Source: DASVXQ01 sp046727955
GTDB lineage: Bacteria > Actinomycetota > CALGFH01
NCBI GenBank assembly: GCA_046727955.1
Contig: JBKPDO010000294.1
Coordinates: forward strand, 1 to 33,389
Direction: 5' to 3'
DNA length: 33,389 nucleotides
The notes below the pieces were generated by a model, which was not told the origin of the DNA, did no database searches, and was given only the letters and a program-made list of their open reading frames with translations. Shown here piece by piece: positions 1 through 5,290 of the stretch. How positions within the stretch are numbered: position 1 is the stretch's first letter; each line of letters opens with the position of its first letter. The translations under genes were made by a program, and so were the position numbers.

Positions 1-70
1 CATCTTCCGAGGCAGATCAACATGTCATTGGACAGGCGTGTATCTATGCCGAATCGGGATTCCCACCAGG

Positions 71-91
71 CCGCAGGCCGCCTACCTGCGG
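71..91. terminator. Inverted repeat, possible weak terminator
   Basis: Arms CCGCAGG and CCTGCGG (7 bp, perfect) flank a 7-base loop. It lies about 110 bases past the stop of the minus-strand membrane protein gene that ends at 201. There is no T-run, so a terminator role is only a guess. Nothing else was recognised in positions 1-200. Confidence 0.25.
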
Positions 92-200
92 CTTCAGCCC
101 CAGCCGTAGCCCAGAACCCTGATTAGCTGCGGAACGCGGGACTCAGCGATGACCTGCGCGAACCTGCGAATCTGACCGGATACCTGCAGGCGCGACAAGC

Positions 201-787
201 TCAGAGGAGCGAACGACCATTTAATTTGGGTCGTGGCGCAAGGCTGCGGTAGCGGTGCAGGGCGCGGGCGAGGAGTGGGACGCCGATGGCGGTGGGCAGC
301 AGCCAGTAGGTCAGGTGTGGCAGGTCCCGCCAGAGGGGCAGGTTCTTGCCGTTGTCGAGGTAGAGGCGACCAGCAGCAGGATGTAGGAGACGCCCATCCC
401 GGTGATGTGGGGGCCGACCCAACCCATCCAGCGGTGCCAGCGCGGCTGGAACTGGCGGTAGTGGCGTCTGGCGGCGCGGCCGATGGAGGCCGCGCCGAAC
501 GACAGGGTGCCCAGGACCAGCAGGTAGGCGTCCTGGGGCCAGCGCAGCACGGCCAGGGCGGCCGCGGTCACGAACACGACCGACAGTGCCCAGTAGTAGA
601 CCGTCCCGAAGCGGGGGTGGCGGCCGTGGCGCTTGGGGCTCAGCGCGGCGACCGCGCCGGTGACCACGCAGGTGAGCCCGGCGGGGATGTGGACGGCGAG
701 CAGGAGGTGAAACACGGTCGAGCCGCCGGACGGGATGAGCCCGCCACCGACTCCGGCGCCCTGGGCCTGGCTTGTGAGGTCGGTCAC
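201..787 (-). pseudogene. DUF2306-like multi-pass membrane protein, one frameshift
   Basis: A GTG start at 787 opens a frame with four or so hydrophobic segments (for example FHLLLAVHIPAGLTCVVTGA, YYWALSVVFVTAAALAVL, VGPHITGMGVSYILLLVA). The frame then loses sense near 361, and the expected continuation (YLDNGKNLPLWRDLPHLTYW and a last membrane segment) appears in the next frame up to the stop at 201. The total length of 587 bases is one short of a multiple of three, as expected for a single-base deletion, probably a lost T in a Phe codon (VAFYLDNG). The fold resembles the DUF2306 family of small predicted membrane proteins of unknown role. The damage is either a real mutation or a sequencing error. 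Without it the protein would be about 195 residues. Confidence 0.6.
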
Positions 788-852
788 GAGGGTCGTCCCG
801 GGTCGGCTCCCACTGCAGACTCCACGTCGATATCCCTTCGGGTCGCATGCGG

Positions 853-1115
853 CTATGGCGAGCTAGCGGTGATGCTGGCCACCAGCGCCCACACTGCGGC
901 GGCGAGGGTGGCCGTCTGCAGGGCGGCGCGGATGGTCTGGAGCCGTTCGAGGCGGTCGAAGAGCAGCGTGAGCGCACGCTCGTCGCCAGCGGCGACGTGT
1001 CGTTGGGAGAGGTTGGTCGGGGCGGCGCGGGCGGTGACCAGAGAGTGGCCGACGGTCAAGGCTGTGGCGAAGGCCAGTGCGACTGTCCGCTGGGCGGTGT
1101 GGGTCGGGCAGCGGC
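853..1115 (-). pseudogene. C-terminal remnant of a DUF1772-like membrane protein
   Basis: Reading the minus strand from about 1115 to the stop at 853 gives a helix-rich piece with APTNLSQRH, LFDRLERLQTIRAALQTAT and a last hydrophobic segment LAAAVWALVASITA. This pattern (APTN loop, then R-W/L-x-R-L-H/Q-x-[IV]-R, then a last helix) is that of DUF1772/anthrone-oxygenase-like membrane proteins. The frame stays open upstream to 1341, but that part is low-complexity and is the antisense of a different gene end on the plus strand, so the N-terminal half is missing. The identification rests on remembered family pattern only. Confidence 0.4.
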
Positions 1116-1155
1116 TCGACTGGCCGAGGCGACGACTGCGCAAGGAGACGGCCTC

Positions 1156-1350
1156 CGGCCGCGCCTGGACCGCCTGGGCGCGTGGCGTGGTCCGTGCCCG
1201 CTGGGCGGCGGTCGCCGCCGCTGTGGCCGTACTGGCGGTCCTCGGTGGGTTCGCGCCTTCCCTGCGGACCGGGACGACCAGCGCCGACGCCCTGGCCGAC
1301 GCCGGCCCGGCCCATGAGGGGCTGGCGATGCTCACCCGCATGCGCGAGAC
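1156..1350 (+). pseudogene. N-terminal remnant, MMPL/RND-type transporter suspected
   Basis: The plus strand reads TAWARGVVRARWAAVAAAVA, then a membrane helix and APSLRTGTTSADALADAGPA, followed by HEGLAMLTRMRETYD. A cytosolic arginine-rich start, one membrane helix and then a periplasmic 'G-x-x-x-x-D-x-L-x-x-x-G-P' segment is how many actinobacterial MMPL proteins begin. The sense ends at about 1350, exactly where the antisense MerR fragment begins, so over 90 percent of the gene is missing. A GTG at about 1186 could have been the start. The family call is tentative. Confidence 0.35.
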
Positions 1351-1530
1351 CTACGACAGAGCGTCCTGGTCGAACAGCCGGTAACCGGCTGGGCTGCGAC
1401 CCACCGTGTAGATGAGCCCCATGCCCTCCAGACGGCGCAGCGCCTTGACCGACGTCCCGCTGCGCCGGGCCAGCTCCCCGATCGTCATCGTGGCCCCAGC
1501 CGGCGCATGATCGGCAGTGGTCGGGGTCAT
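1351..1530 (-). CDS. Truncated MerR-family regulator (HTH half only, 59 aa)
   Basis: The ATG at 1530 overlaps the stop of the ArsR gene by ATGA, so the gene is translationally coupled to it. Residues 15-56 (MTIGELARRSGTSVKALRRL, then YTVGRSPAGYRLFDQDAL) are a standard MerR winged-HTH N-terminus: MTIGELA-x-x-[SG]-x-x-S-V-K-x-[IL]-R and the GYRLFD wing. The frame stops right after this at 1351, whereas full MerR proteins have a further 50-200 residues for the coiled coil and ligand site. At the break the sequence turns into another gene end on the opposite strand. The remaining protein could bind DNA only weakly, since the dimerisation helix is missing. A MerR-like C-terminal piece lies at 6421-6540 on the plus strand. 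Confidence 0.6.
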   Translation of the reverse strand: MTPTTADHAPAGATMTIGELARRSGTSVKALRRLEGMGLIYTVGRSPAGYRLFDQDALS

Positions 1531-1976
1531 GGTCGGCTCCCAACCTGGCAGGCCGCCAGCGCGCAGGCGTTGTCGGCGGCCAGCGCGTGCGCGAGCACGA
1601 CCAGGTCGGCGACGCGCGGGTCGGCGACCCGGTAGAAAGCGTTGCGGCCGGTGCGGTGGCAGGCCACATAGCCGCAGTCGGCAAGGCAGGCAAGATGCAT
1701 CGACACCCGACCTTGCGACAAGCCGACCTCGGCGACGCACTGGCTGACGGTGTGCTCGTCGGTCAGCAGGAACTCGAGCAGCCGCAGTCGGGTCGGGCCG
1801 CCAAGCGCGCGGAAGAACTTCGCGACCGTGTCCACCATGGTCGCCTCGGCGGCAGCAGCGGCCCCCGGCGCCGCCGCCGACGCCGTCGGGGACAGCGGTT
1901 CCGCGAGGGGCTGGGCCACGACGTGTCCTCCGCTTCCGACCTTGTTGCGACCGCCGATAGCGGATTTTGGGCTCAT
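1527..1976 (-). CDS. ArsR/SmtB-family metal sensor, CmtR-like
   Basis: A 149-residue protein. The start at 1976 is chosen because its ATG overlaps the stop of the preceding redox gene (ATGA); an internal ATG at 1838 would leave only the 103-residue core. Residues about 48-145 form the winged-helix ArsR domain (FFRALGGPTRLRLLEFL, recognition helix LSQGRVSMHLACLADCGYV, wing RTGRNAFYRVADPRVADL). Cys97-x3-Cys101 in the recognition helix and Cys138/Cys143 in the C-terminal tail resemble the Cys57/Cys61/Cys102 set by which mycobacterial CmtR binds Cd(II)/Pb(II). It is therefore probably a repressor released by a thiophilic metal. The Ala/Pro-rich residues 20-46 are poorly structured. It is gene 4 of a five-gene coupled operon. 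Confidence 0.8.
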   Translation of the reverse strand: MSPKSAIGGRNKVGSGGHVVAQPLAEPLSPTASAAAPGAAAAAEATMVDTVAKFFRALGGPTRLRLLEFLLTDEHTVSQCVAEVGLSQGRVSMHLACLADCGYVACHRTGRNAFYRVADPRVADLVVLAHALAADNACALAACQVGSRP

Positions 1977-2590
1977 CGCAGCAAGCCCGCGGCGGCGCTG
2001 GCAAGCCGGTCGCTGGTGCTGATGACGGTCCCACCGGAGCTGACCGGCCTGGGTGGGCTGGAACCCCAGGTCGCCTCGGGGCCGAACAGGAGGAAGAAGT
2101 CGTAGTCCAGGCCGCCCAGGTCCACACCGAACCGGTCCAGAAACGGCTGCCCGATCACCCCTGCGGTGTCCCACAGGTGGGTGACCCGGGGGTCGACCAG
2201 GCCGGCACCGTCGATCTCGGCGCGGGTGTCGGTGGCCCACCGGTGCACCCAGACCACGTAGACCCGCAGCCTGGCGTCCTGGTATTCCTCAAGGATGTTC
2301 CGGGCAACCCAACTGGCGCCCGCCAGGCACTCCCCTCAGGTGGGCGCCAGCGCCAGCACCAGCCGCGGGCGGCCCTTGTCGGCGTTGAACCGGGCCTGTA
2401 GCTGGGCGACGTCGTGCAGGTCGGTCACGGTCAGGCCGGCCGGGCGGGTCGCGCCCGGCGCCAGCGTCACTGTGGCCGGGGTCTTCCCGGAGGGCCCCCG
2501 AGATGGGGTCGACCAGCTCACCCACACCGCCAGCACCACGAACGCCGCAAGGCAGGCGGCCACGAACCCCAGCCGAGCCCGGCGGCTCAC
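1973..2590 (-). CDS. Candidate selenoprotein: membrane-anchored thioredoxin-like protein with UxxC
   Basis: The GTG start at 2590 overlaps the upstream Clp_N stop (GTGA) and has AAGGAG seven bases before it. One frame runs from 2590 to 1973, interrupted only by TGA at 2338-2336 (codon 85). Residues 8-26 are a hydrophobic signal anchor (LGFVAACLAAFVVLAVWVSW). The segment before the TGA is RLVLALAPT, a beta strand leading into a redox loop, and after it comes GECLAGASWVARNILEEY. If TGA is read as Sec the motif is T-U-G-E-C (U85, C88), with the catalytic residue in the position of the first Cys of a CxxC. The remainder (RLRVYVVWVHRW, VTHLWDTAG, DYDFFLLFGPEATW) keeps good codon usage and protein-like sequence to the natural stop, which overlaps the arsR ATG. 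The total is 205 residues. It likely acts outside the membrane as a thiol redox enzyme. The alternative is a nonsense mutation of a CxxC protein. Confidence 0.65.
2313..2326 (-). promoter_or_regulatory. Candidate bSECIS hairpin after the in-frame TGA
   Basis: Counting from the base after the TGA, positions 10-14 (CUGGC) pair with 19-23 (GCCAG), giving a 5-bp GC-rich stem with loop GGGC, so a G opens the apical loop. Bacterial SECIS elements need a stem-loop shortly downstream of UGA with a G among the first loop bases. The distance here (loop begins 15 bases after UGA) is at the short end of the usual range. G2-G4 could also pair with C32-C34 to form an outer helix. In GC-rich DNA such hairpins arise by chance, so this supports the Sec reading but does not prove it. 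Confidence 0.4.
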
Positions 2591-3264
2591 CGCCGGGCTC
2601 CTTGCAGGTGCGCCACCAAGGCGTCCCGAAGGTCCTCCAGGTTCACCCCGAAGGCCTCCAGCAGCGGACTGACGGCGCCGCGGTAGCTGGTTGGCAGGCC
2701 GACGTGGGCGAGCAGGCGCCGCCGCCACCGGTTGGACATGCACCTGGGCCACGGCTTGGTGCTGTCGTCCAGCACGCCAACCAGCAACAACTCCGGCCCG
2801 ACCGTGGTCTGGCCGAGCGCGTCCGCCCGCTCGCCTGCGAACTGCAGTGTGCGACCGATCAGCAACGGCGGGCCCTCCAGTGGCGTGCGCGGCACCCGCG
2901 CGATCCCCCGCCGTCGCGCGCGGGTGGCCTCACGGGTCGCCTGCGCCACCGCCTGCGACCCGAACGTCCCCTCCGTGCTCTGGCGCACTGCATCCAGGTC
3001 GATCCCCAGCGCCCCCAGCAGCTCGGCGTCGCTCGGCCGCGGGCCGGCCACCACTCCGCGCTCGGCCAGGCGGCCAAGCTCCGCCCGAGCCCCATTCAGC
3101 TCCAGCCCGTGAGTTCGCAGGACCTGCGCGGCGGCGCTGGTGCCATCGTGGAGCAGGCCCAGAACGACGTGTTCGGGGCCGAGATAGCGCTGCCCCAGCC
3201 CGTCGGCCTCCACGCGTGCCAGGTCCAGGACCCTCCGTGCCTGGTCGGTGAACCGATCCCTCAC
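2587..3264 (-). CDS. Stand-alone Clp N-terminal (Clp_N) domain protein
   Basis: A 225-residue protein without any AAA+ ATPase module. The GTG start at 3264 overlaps the upstream HTH stop (GTGA) and is preceded by a strong GGAGGAGG. It has two Clp_N-like repeats: residues 1-70 (RFTDQARRVLDLARVEADGL, LGPEHVVLGLLHDGTSAAAQ) and a more diverged second one at about 145-215 (FAGERADALGQTTVGPELLL, LLEAFGVNLEDLRDAL). In ClpC/ClpA this domain docks adaptors and substrates. A free copy could recruit clients to, or keep them from, the protease, but that is inference. It is gene 2 of the operon and its stop overlaps the start of the candidate selenoprotein. A second free Clp_N module lies at 5758-6357. 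Confidence 0.8.
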   Translation of the reverse strand: MRDRFTDQARRVLDLARVEADGLGQRYLGPEHVVLGLLHDGTSAAAQVLRTHGLELNGARAELGRLAERGVVAGPRPSDAELLGALGIDLDAVRQSTEGTFGSQAVAQATREATRARRRGIARVPRTPLEGPPLLIGRTLQFAGERADALGQTTVGPELLLVGVLDDSTKPWPRCMSNRWRRRLLAHVGLPTSYRGAVSPLLEAFGVNLEDLRDALVAHLQGARR

Positions 3265-3512
3265 CCAGACCTCCTCCCCAGCCCGAACCGCTTGCCGGCG
3301 TACTTCTTGTGCACCGCCTGCTTGGTGACACCGAGCCGGGTCGCGATCGCCTCCCATGACCAGCCCTCGGCGCGGGCGTTCTCCACGTTCAACGCCTCCA
3401 GCACCTCGACCAGGCCGCGCAACGCGGCCACCGCCGCCAGGGCCACCTCCGGGTCCTTGCTGCCGGTCGCCGCCGCCACCGCCGCCACCTCGCCCTGCAT
3501 GGTCTCGCTCAT
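3261..3512 (-). CDS. Small helix-turn-helix protein, probable operon autoregulator
   Basis: 83 residues. An acidic/Ala-rich helix (residues 6-48) is followed by a helix-turn-helix at about 50-72 (GWSWEAIATRLGVTKQAVHK) and a short basic tail. The start at 3512 lies six bases past a -10-like TAGGTT, so the mRNA is probably leaderless. Two palindromes covering the promoter are good candidates for its own binding sites. Small HTH genes placed directly before stand-alone Clp_N genes recur in actinomycetes, as far as I recall. The stop overlaps the Clp_N start by GTGA. Confidence 0.75.
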   Translation of the reverse strand: MSETMQGEVAAVAAATGSKDPEVALAAVAALRGLVEVLEALNVENARAEGWSWEAIATRLGVTKQAVHKKYAGKRFGLGRRSG

Positions 3513-3513
3513 C

Positions 3514-3560
3514 GGGTCAACCTACATTGACCCCCGCTGGAGGTCAACCCTGGTTGACCT
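3514..3560 (-). promoter_or_regulatory. Promoter with two palindromic operators for the five-gene operon
   Basis: On the minus strand a -35 TTGACC (3547-3542), a 17-base spacer and a -10 TAGGTT (3524-3519) lead to the ATG at 3512 with six bases between, so transcription should begin at the start codon. Operator 1 is GGGTCAA / TTGACCC with a 6-base spacer (3514-3533, over the -10). Operator 2 is AGGTCAACC / GGTTGACCT with a 2-base spacer (3541-3560, over the -35). Both are perfect and share the TCAA...TTGA core, which suggests one dimeric repressor binding twice. Confidence 0.65.
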
Positions 3561-3564
3561 CAGC

Positions 3565-3900
3565 TCACGACCGGGCCTGGGTGTGCTGGTGGCGCTGGGC
3601 GTCGGTGAAGCCGACCACCAACTCCATCCCGAGGGCGGCCGCGACCCGGTCCAAGGTCTCCAGGGTGGGGCTGACCCGGCCGGCCTCCAGCCGGGCGATC
3701 GCCGGCTGGGTGGAGCCGGTCCGGCGGCCCAGCTCGGCCTGGCTGATCCCGCGGGCCTCCCGCAGCCCGCGGATCTGCTCGCCCAGCTCCAGCGCCCGCC
3801 GGGCCCGCTGGTAGCCGGCGCCGGCCGCCGGGGCGGCGAGCCGGTCGCGGCGGACCTGCTCCCACCGCTGGGGCGTCGGCTTGGGCTTGGGCCGGCTCAT
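3565..3900 (-). CDS. HigA-like XRE-family antitoxin
   Basis: 111 residues. The start at 3900 is an ATG overlapping the toxin stop (ATGA), which is why the longer upstream frame is rejected. The N-terminus is basic (MSRPKPKPTPQRW). Residues 40-96 are a classic XRE/Cro HTH (LGEQIRGLREARGISQAELG, RTGSTQPAIARLEAGRVSPT, LETLDRVAAALGMEL). Toxin-first order with an XRE antitoxin is the HigBA arrangement. It should neutralise the toxin and repress the promoter at 4284-4321. The stop at 3565 lies next to the operators of the following operon, so read-through is possible. Confidence 0.8.
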   Translation of the reverse strand: MSRPKPKPTPQRWEQVRRDRLAAPAAGAGYQRARRALELGEQIRGLREARGISQAELGRRTGSTQPAIARLEAGRVSPTLETLDRVAAALGMELVVGFTDAQRHQHTQARS

Positions 3901-4286
3901 GCTGGCTCCTCTCCGCTCGGACGACACGCCCCGCGGCGTCGCCGGCCGCGGCGGCGGGGGTCGTGCTGTTGGTGCTGGCGCAATGCCGCTCGGGCCCGTG
4001 CGATCTCCCAGGGGCGGGGGCGCCACCAGCGCCCGACGGTGAGCACCAGCACCGTGCCGCTGCCGTCCAGCCAGTAGATGAGCCGCTGGCCGCCGCGCCG
4101 GCCCTGGGCCACCACGAGCTGACGCAGCCGGCAGTCGCGCCCCAGCCGTCGGCTGTGCGGCGGGCCGAGCCTGTCGCCACGCTCGGCCAGCAGGTCAAGG
4201 TAGCAGGCGATCTGGCCGAACGTCTCGTCGTGGAGGCGGTCGAGCCAGGCCTTGACGTGTGCGGTCAGCACCAGCGACCATTCCAT
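3897..4286 (-). CDS. HigB/RelE-superfamily (phage Gp49-like) toxin
   Basis: 129 residues. Start MEWSLVLTAHVKAWLDRLHD; then QIACYLDLLAERGDRLGPPH, RRLGRDCRLRQLVVAQGRRG, RLIYWLDGSGTVLVLTVGRW and an Arg-rich tail. The order (VKAWLDxL, LLAExGxxLGxP, L-R-[EQ]-L, R-x-[IL]-[YF], VLL-x-G) matches the HigB-like mRNA interferases with the RelE fold. The start at 4286 sits seven bases after a -10-like element, so it is probably leaderless; an in-frame ATG at 4295 is possible but falls upstream of the predicted transcription start. The C-terminal 25 residues are low-complexity and longer than typical. Confidence 0.75.
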   Translation of the reverse strand: MEWSLVLTAHVKAWLDRLHDETFGQIACYLDLLAERGDRLGPPHSRRLGRDCRLRQLVVAQGRRGGQRLIYWLDGSGTVLVLTVGRWWRPRPWEIARARAALRQHQQHDPRRRGRRRRGACRPSGEEPA

Positions 4287-4321
4287 ACCGTGCATGGTAT
4301 ATCCCGGTGCTGGTATGTCAA
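4284..4321 (-). promoter_or_regulatory. Leaderless promoter and operator of the toxin-antitoxin pair
   Basis: The minus strand has TTGACA (4321-4316, perfect -35), a 16-base spacer, TACCAT (4299-4294) as -10 and seven bases to the ATG at 4286. A palindrome ATACC-N6-GGTAT covers the -10, and a weaker half-copy lies further upstream. The position fits autorepression by the XRE antitoxin. Confidence 0.6.
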
Positions 4322-4343
4322 GGACGGTGCCATGGACGACGCA

Positions 4344-4357
4344 CCCCCCCCCCCCCC
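4344..4357. repeat. Homopolymer of 14 C
   Basis: An uninterrupted run of 14 C in the spacer just upstream of the toxin promoter. It lies outside any credible reading frame. Its length is unusual even for this GC content and it is a likely spot for slippage or a sequencing error. Confidence 0.9.
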
Positions 4358-4387
4358 ACAACGGGACCGCCGACGGCGCCGGGTCAC

Positions 4388-4570
4388 CCCAGCGACCATC
4401 GGCCGGGCTTGCCTGCCAGGACCTGTTCGACCTCGTCAAGGGGTCAACCAGCGACCCCAAGCTGCTCCGGCGCCTGCCACGCCTGACCGGCGAGGCGCTC
4501 AGGCTGGTCTGGGCCGCCGGCCCCAGGGAGCTGCTCGTCTCGGTCGCCCTCAAGATCACCGGGGCCGTCG
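4388..4570 (+). pseudogene. N-terminal remnant of an ABC exporter subunit
   Basis: The plus strand reads LFDLVKGSTSDPKLLRRLPR then LTGEALRLVWAAGPRELLVS and VALKITGAV. An amphipathic 'RLLP[RL]-x-x-x-[AR]-x-x-L-V-W-x-A' stretch followed by the first residues of a membrane helix is typical of the start of fused membrane/ATPase ABC exporters in actinomycetes. Coding sense ends at about 4570, before the first membrane helix is complete, where an antisense methyltransferase fragment begins. Confidence 0.4.
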
Positions 4571-4740
4571 CCGACCAGCACGGCAATCGCGGGATACACG
4601 GCCAGGGCCAGCAGCCGCCGGGTCTGCGCCACCGCGTCGTCCAGGACGTCCACCGTCACCACCAGGCGCTGGTCCCCGACGATCTGTGCCATGAGCGCGG
4701 CGTTGTAGCACGTGCCCGCCCCGGTGGTCGTGCGAATCTT
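4560..4740 (-). pseudogene. Core remnant of a protein-L-isoaspartate methyltransferase
   Basis: The minus strand reads GAGTCYNAALMAQIVGDQRL then VVTVDVLDDAVAQTRRLLAL and a VLVGDG strand. This is motif I and the following strand of PCMT-type SAM-dependent methyltransferases (G-T-G-x-N-A-A-L-[LM]-A-x-[LI]-V-G, then V-[VS]-[VT]-[VED]). The first Gly-rich loop is already altered (GAGTCYN), and both ends of the gene are missing. The left edge coincides with the ABC remnant. Confidence 0.5.
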
Positions 4741-5025
4741 CACATAGCATTCACAATCGGCCTCTTTGACCTGTTCTCGCGGCCCCATGAGTGGATCAGT
4801 CTCCACTCCGGTACTCGTCGGTGACGCCTTCCACACAGATGCAACAGTGTCGCGGATGTCCCGTTGGTGACGCCCTGCAGGCGTGAAAATCGGGGCGGGC
4901 CGCTTGCCGACGCCTGTCCACTCACCGTCGATTTTCGATTCTGCCCGTTGGAGTGCCGTGGGGTTCGAGTCGTCGGGCCGACTGGCGGCGGCCCGACGCT
5001 GAGGGCTTCCCGCCCACTGGCCATC

Positions 5026-5043
5026 GTGATATCTTGCTATCAC
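5026..5043. promoter_or_regulatory. Palindromic operator of the RHH-Doc operon
   Basis: GTGATA-TCTTGC-TATCAC is a perfect 6-bp inverted repeat ending one base before the ATG at 5045. RHH antitoxins bind such short palindromes. TATCTT inside it could serve as -10, placing transcription almost at the start codon; no good -35 was found. The 285 bases before it (4741-5025) hold no gene I can support. Confidence 0.55.
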
Positions 5044-5044
5044 T

Positions 5045-5290
5045 ATGGCAACCGAGCAGCCCGCAGGGACCAAGAACATCATGCTGCGCCTGGACCCAGA
5101 GCTGGCCGAGCGCCTACGGGTCGTCGCCGACGTCGAGGGCCGCTCGGTCTCTGACGTGCTGCGCGAGGCGGTCGCCAGGCTGCTCGAGCAGCGCCGCAAG
5201 GACAAGCGCTTCATCAGGCTGCTCGAGGAGAACCTCGCCAGGCACCAGCGCCTGCTCACGGCGCTGCGCGATCAGGACGGCGGCTCGTGA
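5045..5290 (+). CDS. RHH (CopG/ParD-like) antitoxin
   Basis: 81 residues. Residues 12-50 form a ribbon-helix-helix (NIMLRLDPELAERLRVVADV, EGRSVSDVLREAVARLLEQR) and the rest is an amphipathic helix (FIRLLEENLARHQRLLTAL) that probably wraps the toxin. The ATG at 5045 directly follows a palindromic operator. The stop overlaps the start of the Doc-like gene (GTGA), the normal arrangement for an RHH-toxin pair. Confidence 0.8.
   Translation: MATEQPAGTKNIMLRLDPELAERLRVVADVEGRSVSDVLREAVARLLEQRRKDKRFIRLLEENLARHQRLLTALRDQDGGS

Noticed and set aside
233..1384. Long plus-strand open frame of 383 codons
   Set aside because: Its first 900 bases are the antisense of minus-strand gene pieces and give Arg/Gly/Ala-rich nonsense; only the stretch 1156-1350 looks like protein.
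2503..4077. Plus-strand open frame of 524 codons across the five-gene operon
   Set aside because: Shadow of the real minus-strand genes: low-complexity product, no domain, no SD.
4344..4357. C14 tract as a phase-variation switch
   Set aside because: It lies outside any reading frame and beyond the -35 of the toxin promoter; no gene would be switched by its length.
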